Part shown: piece after piece, positions 8,116 to 15,957 of the stretch | How positions within the stretch are numbered: position 1 is the first letter of the stretch | How the letters are laid out: each line of letters opens with the position of its first letter | Origin: Variovorax soli NBRC 106424 | GTDB taxonomy: Bacteria > Pseudomonadota > Gammaproteobacteria > Burkholderiales > Burkholderiaceae_C | Reading direction: 5' to 3' | Assembly: GCF_001591385.1 (NCBI RefSeq) | Contig: NZ_BCUU01000053.1 | Span: 1-36,706 of the forward strand | DNA length: 36,706 nt | Notes under the pieces: model-generated | The model's input: the letters and a program-made list of their open reading frames with translations, nothing else | What the model was told of the DNA's origin: nothing | Database searches by the model: none | Translations under genes and position numbers: made by a program

Positions 8116-11100
8116 TCACCAGGTGTCGACGTACGGTGCAGCCGCCTCGTGCATCGCGCCTGCCGAATGCAGCCCGCGCACGAGCCAGCTTCGCGTCTGC
8201 GCGGGGTCGATCACCGCATCGATCTCCAGCGTCTGCGCCATGTTGATCGCCTCGCCGTTGGCGTACTGCTGCGCCACCAGCTTCTTGAACAGCCCATCGC
8301 GCGCTTGGCCCTCGGGTGCGGCCTCGAGCTCCTTGCGGTAGCCCAGGCGCACCGCGCCCTCCAGGCCCATGGCGCCGAACTCGCCGGTGGGCCAGGCCAC
8401 CGTGAACACCGGCGCATCGAAGCCGCCCGCCGTCATGGCTTGCGCGCCCAGGCCGTAGCCCTTGCGCAGCACCACCGCGAAGAAGGGCACGCGCAGGTGC
8501 GAGGCCACCATGAACATGCGGCACACGTGGCGCACCTGGGCCTGCGCCTCGACCTCGGGCCCGACCATGAAGCCGGGCGTGTCGCACAGCGAGACGAGGG
8601 GCAGGCCGTGCGCATTGCACAGCTGCATGAAGCGCGCGGCCTTGTCGGCCGCCTCGGCGTCGATGGCGCCGCCCAGGTGGTGCGGGTTGTTGGCCAGGAT
8701 GCCCACCGACCGGCCTTCGATGCGTGCCAGCGCGGTGATGATGCCGGCGCCGAAGCCGGCGCGCAGTTCGAGCACCGAGCCGCTGTCGGCCAGCCCCTGC
8801 ATGGCGGCGCGCACGTCGTACACGCGCAGGCGGTTCTCGGGCACGGCGTGGCGCAGCAGGCGCTGGTCGGCGCATTGCCAGTCGCCCACCGCGCCCTGGA
8901 AGTACGACAGGTACTGCTTGGCCACGGCCACGGCTTCGCGCTCGTCCTTCACCAGGATGTCGATCACGCCGTTCTTCGATTGCACGCTGCTCGGCCCGAT
9001 CTGCTCGGGCGCGAAGGTGCCCAGGCCGCCGCCTTCGATCATGGCCGGGCCGCTCATGCCGATATTGCTGGCCTCGGTGGCGATGATCACGTCCGCGCAC
9101 CCCAGCAGCGCCGCGTTGCCGGCAAAGCACCGGCCATGCGCGATGCCCACCACCGGCACCTTGCCCGAGAGCGCGGCGAACTGGCTGAAGGTGTGGTTGT
9201 TCAGGCCGGCGACGATGGGCATGTCGGTGTCGCCCGGCCGCCCGCCGCCGCCCTCGGCGAACAGCACCACCGGCAGGCGCAGCTGGTGGGCCACGCGCAG
9301 CATGCGGTCGGTCTTGGCATGGTTGCGCATGCCCTGCGTGCCGGCCAGCACGGTGTAGTCGTAGGCCATGACCACGCAGCGCGACTTCTCGGGGCCGAAG
9401 CGGGCGCTGTTGACGTTGCCCACGCCGGTGATCATGCCGTCGGCCGGCGTGTTGGCGACCAGGTCTTCCAGCGTGCGCCGGCGCGTCTGCGCGGCAATGG
9501 CGAGCGCGCCGTATTCGTTGAAGTTGTTCGGGTCCTCGTGCAGGTCGCACAGGTCGGCCACGTTGGCGCGCGCGGTGCGTCCGCCCTGCGCGTGGCGCTT
9601 GGCCACCGCGGCCTGGCGGTTCTCGTCCAGCGTGGGCGCATGGCGGTCGATCACGCGCTGCAGGTCGGCGCGGATGGCGTCGGGGTCCAGCGCCTGCTCG
9701 GCCTGGGCCTGCACCGCCTGCGCATCGACGGCTTCGAGCTGGACCAGCGACTGGCCCTCGACCAGGTAGTCGCCGGGCTGCGCCAGCAAGGCGGTCACCC
9801 GGCCCGCCACCGGGGCGTGCAGCAGGTGCTCCATCTTCATGGCTTCCAGCACGCCGACTTGCGCGCCGGCCGGCAGGACGTCGCCCACTTCGACTTCGAA
9901 CTGCACCAGCTTGGCCGCCATCGGCGCCTTGATCGTCGGCGCGGCGGGATCGTCTTCTTCCGGCACCGGAGCGGCTGCTGCGCTGCCGTGCACCGCGGGC
10001 TTGCCGGGCTTGGGTTCGAACTTCTGCGCAGCGCCCAGCAAGTCGGCCAGGTGTTCTTCCACGAAGCGCGTGTGCACCGCCTGGCGCGCGAACTCGGGCC
10101 GCTCGCCGATGGCACGCAGCAGCGGCAGGTTGCTGGCCATGCCTTCGATGCGGCACTCCTCCAGTGCGCGCAGCGAGCGGCGCAGCGCGTCGGCAAAGCG
10201 GGGCGAGGCGCTGTGCACGATCAGCTTGGCCAGCAGTGTGTCGTAGTGCGGCGACGGCGCCAGGCCCGTGTAGCCGTGCGTGTCCACACGCACTCCGGGG
10301 CCGGCCGGCAGGTCGAAGCGCGTCAGGCTGCCGCTGGCGGGGCGGGCGTTGCCTTGGGCGTCCAGCGTCTCGGCATTGATGCGCCACTGCACGGCAAAGC
10401 CGCGCTGCGCGGCTGTCTTGCCGGGCTCGATGCCCAGGTCGGCCAGCGACTGGCCGGCCAGCACGCCGATCTGCAACTGCACCAGGTCCAGGCCCGTCAC
10501 CTCCTCGGTCACGGTGTGCTCCACCTGCAGCCGCGGGTTCGCCTCGATGAAGACGAAGGGCAGCTTCTTCGAATCCTCGTCCACCAGGAACTCGAAGGTG
10601 CCCAGCCCCCGGTAGCCCACCGCCTGCGCCATGCGCAGCGCGGCCTGGGTGATGCGGTCCTTCAGGTCCGCACCCAGCGCCGGGCTGGGCGCGATTTCCA
10701 CCAGCTTCTGGAAGCGCCGCTGCAAGGTGCATTCGCGCTCGCCCAGGCTGGCCACCTGCTGTCCGTCGCCCAGCACCTGGATCTCGATGTGGCGCGCATT
10801 GCGCATCAGGCGCTCGACATACACGCCATCGACGCCGAAGGCCGCCTTGGCTTCGGAGGTGCAGCGCGCATGCGCCTCGGGCAGGTCTTCGGCGCGCAGC
10901 ACGGCGCGCATGCCGCGCCCGCCGCCGCCGCCGATGGCCTTGACCATGACGCCAGCCTGCTCGCCACCGGCGGCCTGCTGCGCAAAGAAGGCCTGGGCCT
11001 GCGCCAGCGTGACCGCGCCGCTGCTGCCGGGCATCACCGGCACGTCGCACTGCTGGGCCAGCGCGCGTGCGCGTGCCTTGTCGCCGAACAGGCCCAGCTG

Positions 11101-11424
11101 TTCGGCCGTGGGGCCGATGAAGACCAGGCCCGCGTCCGCGCAGGCCTGCGCGAAATCGGCGCGCTCGCTCAGGAAGCCGTAGCCCGGATGCACCGCATCG
11201 CAGCCCTGCGCGCGCGCGATCTCGATGAGGCGCGCGCCGTCCAGGTAGGCGGCGGGGCCCGTGGCATCGAGTGCCACCGCCACGTCGGCCAGTTGCACAT
11301 GCAGGGCCTGTGCATCGTCGCGCGCATGCACCGCCACGCTGCCAATGCCGAGGTCGCGCAGCGCACGCGCCAGGCGCACGGCCACTTCGCCGCGGTTGGC
11401 GATGAGGATCTTCTTGAAGGTCAT
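8116..11424 (-). CDS. single-chain biotin-dependent acyl-CoA carboxylase
   Basis: Protein of 1102 residues fusing all three functions of an acyl-CoA carboxylase. Residues 1 to ~455 are a biotin carboxylase: KILIANRGEVAVRLARAL, VHPGYGFLSERADFA, VKAIGGGGGRGM near 162 and FIEANPRLQVEHTVTEEVTGLDLV near 295. Residues ~490-570 are a biotinyl domain with EAMKMEH; the biotinylated Lys is residue 530. Residues ~580-1102 hold both carboxyltransferase halves (RCVVMAYDYTVLAGTQG, VVLFAEGGGGRPGD, GGGLGTF, SLCDTPGFMVGPEVE, LRKGYGLGAQAM). It carboxylates an acyl-CoA at the expense of ATP and bicarbonate. This layout matches the long-chain acyl-CoA carboxylase type. Its start codon overlaps the stop of the acyl-CoA synthetase gene by 4 bases (ATGA), implying translational coupling. 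Substrate chain length is unknown. Confidence 0.93.
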   Translation of the reverse strand: MTFKKILIANRGEVAVRLARALRDLGIGSVAVHARDDAQALHVQLADVAVALDATGPAAYLDGARLIEIARAQGCDAVHPGYGFLSERADFAQACADAGLVFIGPTAEQLGLFGDKARARALAQQCDVPVMPGSSGAVTLAQAQAFFAQQAAGGEQAGVMVKAIGGGGGRGMRAVLRAEDLPEAHARCTSEAKAAFGVDGVYVERLMRNARHIEIQVLGDGQQVASLGERECTLQRRFQKLVEIAPSPALGADLKDRITQAALRMAQAVGYRGLGTFEFLVDEDSKKLPFVFIEANPRLQVEHTVTEEVTGLDLVQLQIGVLAGQSLADLGIEPGKTAAQRGFAVQWRINAETLDAQGNARPASGSLTRFDLPAGPGVRVDTHGYTGLAPSPHYDTLLAKLIVHSASPRFADALRRSLRALEECRIEGMASNLPLLRAIGERPEFARQAVHTRFVEEHLADLLGAAQKFEPKPGKPAVHGSAAAAPVPEEDDPAAPTIKAPMAAKLVQFEVEVGDVLPAGAQVGVLEAMKMEHLLHAPVAGRVTALLAQPGDYLVEGQSLVQLEAVDAQAVQAQAEQALDPDAIRADLQRVIDRHAPTLDENRQAAVAKRHAQGGRTARANVADLCDLHEDPNNFNEYGALAIAAQTRRRTLEDLVANTPADGMITGVGNVNSARFGPEKSRCVVMAYDYTVLAGTQGMRNHAKTDRMLRVAHQLRLPVVLFAEGGGGRPGDTDMPIVAGLNNHTFSQFAALSGKVPVVGIAHGRCFAGNAALLGCADVIIATEASNIGMSGPAMIEGGGLGTFAPEQIGPSSVQSKNGVIDILVKDEREAVAVAKQYLSYFQGAVGDWQCADQRLLRHAVPENRLRVYDVRAAMQGLADSGSVLELRAGFGAGIITALARIEGRSVGILANNPHHLGGAIDAEAADKAARFMQLCNAHGLPLVSLCDTPGFMVGPEVEAQAQVRHVCRMFMVASHLRVPFFAVVLRKGYGLGAQAMTAGGFDAPVFTVAWPTGEFGAMGLEGAVRLGYRKELEAAPEGQARDGLFKKLVAQQYANGEAINMAQTLEIDAVIDPAQTRSWLVRGLHSAGAMHEAAAPYVDTW

Positions 11425-13046
11425 TCCTTGTCCTTGAGCAGCCGGCGCAGCACCTTGCCGGCGCCGGTGGTGGGCAGCGCATCAATGAAGCGCACCATGC
11501 GCGGCGTCTTGTAGGGCGCCATGTTCTCGCGCGACCAGGCGATCAGCTGCGCCTCGTCCACCTGCGCGCCGGGCTTCCTGACGATGAAGGCCTTGACCAC
11601 TTCGCCCTTCTCCGCGTCGGGCTGCGCGATGACCGCGGCCTGTGCCACCGCCGGATGCTTGATGAGGATGGTCTCGACCTCTTCCGGGAACACGCTGTAG
11701 CCCGAGACCTTGATCATTTCCTTGAAGCGGCCGATGAAGGTGAGGTAGCCGTCGGCGTCCATCCTGCCCATGTCGCCGGTGTGCACCCAGCCGTTTCGCA
11801 GCGTGGCGGCCGTGGCTTCGGGCTTGTTCCAGTAGCCCTTGAAGGAGCCTTCGCTGGCCAGGATGATCTCGCCCACTTCGCCCACCGGCCGGTCCTCGCC
11901 GGTGTCGGGGTCGATGATGCGGATGCGCACGCCCGGCACCGCCACGCCCTGCGTGCCCCAGCGCGGCGCATGCTGCGGCGTGTAGGTGTCGCAGGTGTGG
12001 GTTTCCGACAGGCCGTAGGCGGCCTCGAACGAGGCGCAGTTCTTCGCCACGCCGCGCCACTGGTTGGCCAGCGGCTCGGTGAAGGCGATGCCGAAGCTGG
12101 TGACCGGGTTGCGCTTCAGGCTGGCCAGGTCGAACGTCGCGATGTCGGGCAGCTGCATCACCGCCACGTTCATCGGCGCGATGCTGTACCACCAGCTCAC
12201 CCGGTACTTCTCGATGGCCTGCGGCACCGCGTGCGGGTCGAAGCGGTGCAGCAGCACGCTGGTGGCACCGCTGAGCACCGGCACGTTCACGCCCATGAGC
12301 ATGCCGGCGATGTGGTAGAGCGGCGCGATGGACAGCAGCACGTCGTCGGGCGTGACGCCGTTGCAGTCGCCGGCGGCGCGCGTCTTGAACAGGGCGTTGC
12401 CGTAGCTGAGCATGGCGCCCTTGGGCAGGCCGGTGGTGCCCGAGGTGTAGGTCATGAGCGCGACGTCGTCCATGCCGATGGCCACCGGCGTGGGCCTGGC
12501 ATCGGTGCGCATCACCGCCAGGAAGTCTTCGCAATGCGCGGGCACAACGCGCGGTTCCTGCTGCGCGGCCTTCAGCTCGGCGGGCAGGTCGATGGCGGGT
12601 TGCGCGGGCAGCAGGTCCGCGTAGTGCACCGCGAACACATGCTGCAGCGAGGGCACCTGCTCGCGCACCTTGTCCACCACCGGCAGCAGCGGCGCCGCGG
12701 CCACGATGACGCGGGCCTGCAGGTCGCCCACCTGGTAGGCCAGCTCGTGCTCCTTGTTGAGCGGGCCGCTCGGGCACACGATGGCGCCGATCTTCTGGAT
12801 GCCGTAGTGCGCCACCAGGTACTGCGGGCAGTTGTTGAGAAAGAGCATCACCGGGTCGCCCTTGTTCACGCCCAGGGCCTGCAGCCGCGCGGCGAAGGCG
12901 TCGCTCGCGCGGTCCAGTTCGCCGAAGCTCATGCTCGCGCCGTACCAGATGCAGGCCGGGTGGCCGCCGCGCTCGCGCGCATGCGTGCGCAGGTATTCGT
13001 GGAGGGGTTGCTGCACACGGGCGGGAAGGCTCTTCAGTGTCTCCAT
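11421..13046 (-). CDS. AMP-forming acyl-CoA synthetase
   Basis: Protein of 541 residues of the ANL adenylate-forming superfamily. The P-loop-like motif YTSGTTGLPKGAM is at residues 200-212; other signatures are AAYGLSETHTC (A5), GWVHTGDMGRMDADGYLTFIGRFKEMIKVSGYSVFPEEVE (A7/A8 hinge) and the C-terminal GAGKVLRRLLKD with the catalytic Lys. It converts a carboxylic acid, ATP and CoA to an acyl-CoA. It is the first gene of a two-gene unit: its stop overlaps the carboxylase start by 4 bases, so it likely makes the carboxylase substrate. It is divergent from a TetR gene, the probable regulator. Medium- or long-chain fatty acid specificity is likely but not shown by sequence. Confidence 0.92.
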   Translation of the reverse strand: METLKSLPARVQQPLHEYLRTHARERGGHPACIWYGASMSFGELDRASDAFAARLQALGVNKGDPVMLFLNNCPQYLVAHYGIQKIGAIVCPSGPLNKEHELAYQVGDLQARVIVAAAPLLPVVDKVREQVPSLQHVFAVHYADLLPAQPAIDLPAELKAAQQEPRVVPAHCEDFLAVMRTDARPTPVAIGMDDVALMTYTSGTTGLPKGAMLSYGNALFKTRAAGDCNGVTPDDVLLSIAPLYHIAGMLMGVNVPVLSGATSVLLHRFDPHAVPQAIEKYRVSWWYSIAPMNVAVMQLPDIATFDLASLKRNPVTSFGIAFTEPLANQWRGVAKNCASFEAAYGLSETHTCDTYTPQHAPRWGTQGVAVPGVRIRIIDPDTGEDRPVGEVGEIILASEGSFKGYWNKPEATAATLRNGWVHTGDMGRMDADGYLTFIGRFKEMIKVSGYSVFPEEVETILIKHPAVAQAAVIAQPDAEKGEVVKAFIVRKPGAQVDEAQLIAWSRENMAPYKTPRMVRFIDALPTTGAGKVLRRLLKDKE

Positions 13047-13098
13047 GGCGTCACTCGTTAAGGGTTATCGATAGCGGCTCGCGCAGGCGGCTGGCTTG

Positions 13099-13139
13099 CC
13101 ATGGGCCGGATGTTGCAACAACAATCCTACCCATGGGTA
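13099..13139. promoter_or_regulatory. candidate TetR operator region with paired palindromes
   Basis: The divergent intergenic region has CCATGGG at 13099-13105 and again at 13131-13137, 32 bases apart (about three helical turns). The second lies in a perfect 12-bp palindrome, TACCCATGGGTA (13128-13139), which covers the annotated tetR start codon. Between them is a perfect palindrome TGTTGCAACA (13111-13120). Any of these could be the site bound by the adjacent TetR protein. Confidence 0.4.
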
Positions 13140-13885
13140 TAACTTCCGCGACACCGCACAGACCCGCTGCGGAAACCGGCACCTCGCAGGGCGGCGGGAA
13201 AGGCGCCTCGGCCGCCCCCGACCACCGGCGCCTGCACCTGCCAGCCGGCACGGGTCGCCAGCGCGCGGCCACCCAGGGCACCGACGTGCAGCGCGAGCGC
13301 ATCCTGCAGGCCGCCGCCGACCTGTTCGCCGCGCAGGGCTACGCCAACACCACCATGGCGCAGATCGTGCGCGCGCTGGGGGTGACCAAGCCCTTCGTCT
13401 ACTACTACTTCCGCGACAAGCAGGAGATCTTCGAGACGCTCTCGTGGAAGCCCACGGTCGAATGCCTCACCAGCATGGACTTTGCGCAAGACGACACCCG
13501 CTGCGCGCGCGACAAGGTCATGGACGGGCTGGAGCGGCTCATCCGCGCCACCATCGCCAACTTTCCCTGTGCGTTCTTTCCCTATCGCGAACCGCAGGTG
13601 TACCGCCCCGAATACGTGGCCGAGCAAAAGCGCATCGCGCACCACTTCTACAACCGGCTGGTGCCGCTTTTGGAAGAGGCGCGGCGCGACGGCGACCTCG
13701 ACTTCGACGACCCCAAGCTCACCGCCCTGGCCGCCTGCAGCCTGCCGGGCTTTCTCTACAGCTGGTACAAGCCCGACGGCCGTTATTCCATCGACGACCT
13801 GGTCGCCAAGCTGTGCGTGCTGACCTGGCGCCTGATCGGCCTTCGCCAGCCGGCCACCGCCACCGAACGACAAGAAGGCAGCTGA
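13133..13885 (+). CDS. TetR/AcrR-family transcriptional regulator
   Basis: Protein of 250 residues if started at the ATG at 13133. The helix-turn-helix domain lies at about residues 52-98: RERILQAAADLFAAQGYANTTMAQIVRALGVTKPFVYYYFRDKQEIFETL, a very typical TetR N-domain. The first ~50 residues are a Gly/Ala/Pro-rich unstructured extension; a GTG at 13286, directly before the domain, is an alternative start. The C-terminal ligand domain includes MDGLERLIRATIANFPCAFFPYREPQVY. It is divergent from the acyl-CoA synthetase-carboxylase operon and upstream of the solute-binding protein gene; repression relieved by an acyl-CoA or related acid is inferred. Confidence 0.9.
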   Translation: MGITSATPHRPAAETGTSQGGGKGASAAPDHRRLHLPAGTGRQRAATQGTDVQRERILQAAADLFAAQGYANTTMAQIVRALGVTKPFVYYYFRDKQEIFETLSWKPTVECLTSMDFAQDDTRCARDKVMDGLERLIRATIANFPCAFFPYREPQVYRPEYVAEQKRIAHHFYNRLVPLLEEARRDGDLDFDDPKLTALAACSLPGFLYSWYKPDGRYSIDDLVAKLCVLTWRLIGLRQPATATERQEGS

Positions 13886-13929
13886 AGCCGCCCTTCCCAC
13901 GCTTTCCTTCCACCTTCAGGAGACTCTCC

Positions 13930-15210
13930 ATGACGACGACGAAGACGTCCGCCGGTGCGCGCCTGCGCGCCCTGTTTGCCATCACCGCGCTGGCTGCGGC
14001 CGCCAGTGGCACCGCCCACGCGCAAGATACCTACAAGATCGCCTACATCGATCCGCTCTCGGGCCCCTTCGCCAACGTGGGCGAGTTGATGCTGCTGCAC
14101 ACGCAGTACGCGGTGGACGACATCAACGCACGCGGCGGACTGCCGGGCGGCCAGAAGATGCAGCTGCTGCAGTTCGACAGCAAGCTCTCGGCGCAGGAAA
14201 GCCAGAGCGCGCTGCAGGCGGCCATCGACCAGGGCGCGCGTGCCATCGTCACCGGCGGCTCGGGCTCCTCGGTGGTGGCGGCCATCCTGCAGTCGGTGGC
14301 GCGCTGGAACCAGCGCAACCCGGGCAAGGAGCTGCTGGTGCTCAACCACTCGTCCATCGACCCGGACATGACCGGCAAGAGCTGCAGCTTCTGGCACTTC
14401 CAGACCGAGGCGAACACGGCCATGAAGATGAAGGCCATCGCCAACTACATCAAGAAGACGCCGGACATCAAGAAGGTCTACCTGCTCAACCAGGACTATG
14501 CGCACGGGCGGCAGTGGGCCTCGTACGGCCGCCAGCTGGTGGGCCTGGCGCGGCCCGACATCCAGTTCGTGGGCGAGACGCTGCACCCCATCGGCAAGGT
14601 CAAGGACTTCGCGCCCTACGTGGCCAACATCAAGGCCTCGGGCGCCGACTCGGTCATCACCGGCAACTGGGGGCAGGACATGACGCTGCTGCTCAAGGCG
14701 GCCGGCGACGCGGGCTACAACCTGCGCTACTTCAACCACAGCGCGGGCTCGATCCCGGGCACGGTGCTGGCGGTATCGCAGTCCAAGGTGGGCCAGCTCA
14801 CCTGGGTGGCCGAGTGGCACCCGGGCCAGGCCGATTCCCCCAAGGCGGAGGCGCTCGCCAAGGCCTACAAGGCGCGCACCGGCAAGGACTTTCTGGCGCC
14901 GCGCATCGACATGACGCCGCGCCTGCTGGCCGCCGCCATCGCCAAGGCCGGCAGCACCGACACGGTGAAGGTGGCCTATGCGCTGGAGAACCTGCAGTAC
15001 GACTCGGTGGTGGGCCCGGTGCGCATGCGCGCCGAAGACCACCAGCTGCTGCTGCCGCAGGTGGTCAACACCATCGCGCCGGTGGACGGCAAGACGGTGA
15101 AGGTGGGCTGGGAAGGCACCAGCTACGGCTTTCGCACCGACGCGGTCTACAGCGGCAACGAGCTGGCGCAGGGCACCGAATGCAAGATGGTGCGGCCGCA
15201 GGCCCAGTAG
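13930..15210 (+). CDS. branched-chain amino acid-type ABC transporter substrate-binding protein
   Basis: Protein of 426 residues. The signal peptide (MTTTKTSAGARLRALFAITALAAAASGTAHA) is cleaved before QDTYKIAYIDPLSGPFANVGELMLLHTQYAVDDINARGGLPGGQKMQLLQFDSK, the Leu/Ile/Val-binding type-I periplasmic fold (LivJ/LivK-like, peripla_BP_6). Later segments VYLLNQDYAHGRQWA and GADSVITGNWGQDMTLLLKAA fit the second lobe. The start follows CAGGAGA. No permease or ATPase genes are in the window, so it is an orphan component or serves a transporter encoded elsewhere. It lies 44 bases after tetR and may share its transcript; import of an acid activated by the neighbouring ligase is plausible but inferred. 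Confidence 0.9.
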   Translation: MTTTKTSAGARLRALFAITALAAAASGTAHAQDTYKIAYIDPLSGPFANVGELMLLHTQYAVDDINARGGLPGGQKMQLLQFDSKLSAQESQSALQAAIDQGARAIVTGGSGSSVVAAILQSVARWNQRNPGKELLVLNHSSIDPDMTGKSCSFWHFQTEANTAMKMKAIANYIKKTPDIKKVYLLNQDYAHGRQWASYGRQLVGLARPDIQFVGETLHPIGKVKDFAPYVANIKASGADSVITGNWGQDMTLLLKAAGDAGYNLRYFNHSAGSIPGTVLAVSQSKVGQLTWVAEWHPGQADSPKAEALAKAYKARTGKDFLAPRIDMTPRLLAAAIAKAGSTDTVKVAYALENLQYDSVVGPVRMRAEDHQLLLPQVVNTIAPVDGKTVKVGWEGTSYGFRTDAVYSGNELAQGTECKMVRPQAQ

Positions 15211-15293
15211 CGCCCGTTGTCCTTGCGGCACTTGGGACATTCGAGCAGTGCTAGCGTCGGGCCATCATTGATCTACGCCATGCGAGGAAACGA

Positions 15294-15617
15294 ATGAGCG
15301 CTGCCGAATACGGCCATCAAGAGCTGACCCGTGCCGAGGTCGACGCGTCCAAGGGCACCACGGTCCTGGAGTTCGGGGCCACCTGGTGCCCCATCTGCCA
15401 GGGCGCGCAGCCGGTCATCCAGCAAGCGCTCGGCGGCCGGCAGCTCAGGCACCTGCAGGTCGAGGACGGCCCCGGCCGTCCCCTGGGGCGCTCGTTCCGC
15501 ATCAAGCTCTGGCCCACGCTGGTCTTTTTGCGCGACGGCCAGGAATTCGCGCGCGTGGTGCGCCCGGGCACGGCGCAGGACCTCGCACCGGCCGTGGCGC
15601 AACTCCCGGCCGCCTGA
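15294..15617 (+). CDS. thioredoxin-fold protein with WCPIC active site
   Basis: Protein of 107 residues, cytoplasmic. TTVLEFGATWCPICQGAQPVI carries a redox CxxC motif (C-P-I-C instead of the classic C-G-P-C), and IKLWPTLVFLRDGQEFARVVRPG includes the cis-Pro (WPT) loop of the thioredoxin fold. A GAGGAAA ribosome-binding site precedes the ATG. The altered CxxC suggests a redox potential unlike housekeeping thioredoxin. The gene appears to stand alone; its partner is unknown. Confidence 0.88.
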   Translation: MSAAEYGHQELTRAEVDASKGTTVLEFGATWCPICQGAQPVIQQALGGRQLRHLQVEDGPGRPLGRSFRIKLWPTLVFLRDGQEFARVVRPGTAQDLAPAVAQLPAA

Positions 15618-15744
15618 GCGGACAGGCCTCGCCCGCCGTTGCCGCGCACCGAACAGTGCCCGCACGCGCGTTGCGAGTCGTAGCAGATCAGGCCCGGCAA
15701 CCGTGAGAAGATGCGCGTCTGCTCACCCAAGTCTCGATTGCACG

Positions 15745-15888
15745 ATGAAAAAACTCGCTCTCAGCATGATCGCCATGGCCTTCCTCGCGGGCTGTGTCGC
15801 TTACGCACCGGCACCCGGGCCCGCGCCCAAGGGCGGCCCCGGCAACAATTACTGCCCACCCGGCCAGGCAAAAAAAGGCAACTGCTGA
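15745..15888 (+). CDS. small lipoprotein of 47 residues
   Basis: The coding region begins MKKLALSMIAMAFLAGCVAYAPAPG: two Lys, a hydrophobic core and a lipobox (LAGC), giving a mature peptide of about 30 residues that is Pro/Gly-rich and ends NNYCPPGQAKKGNC with two more Cys. A strong intrinsic terminator follows 20 bases after the stop, supporting a real short transcript. The N-terminal features make it a convincing exported lipoprotein; function is unknown. Confidence 0.75.
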   Translation: MKKLALSMIAMAFLAGCVAYAPAPGPAPKGGPGNNYCPPGQAKKGNC

Positions 15889-15908
15889 TCCCAACGGCCG
15901 GAAGCAGC

Positions 15909-15936
15909 AAGGGGCACCGCAAGGTGCCCCTTTTTT
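15909..15936 (+). terminator. intrinsic terminator after the small lipoprotein gene
   Basis: GGGGCACC and GGTGCCCC form a perfect 8-bp stem around a GCAA tetraloop (15911-15930), followed by six T residues. Strong rho-independent terminator for the plus strand. Confidence 0.92.
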
Positions 15937-15957
15937 ATTGTTTGCGAAGCGCGCGGG

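Noticed and set aside
7987..11514. A plus-strand open frame of 1175 codons antisense to the acyl-CoA carboxylase gene
   Set aside because: It mirrors the carboxylase coding strand, is His/Ala/Arg/Gln-rich with no domain, and arises because GC-rich third positions remove stop codons in the antisense frame.
11655..13061. A plus-strand open frame of 468 codons over the acyl-CoA synthetase
   Set aside because: Shadow of the ligase gene with the same compositional bias.
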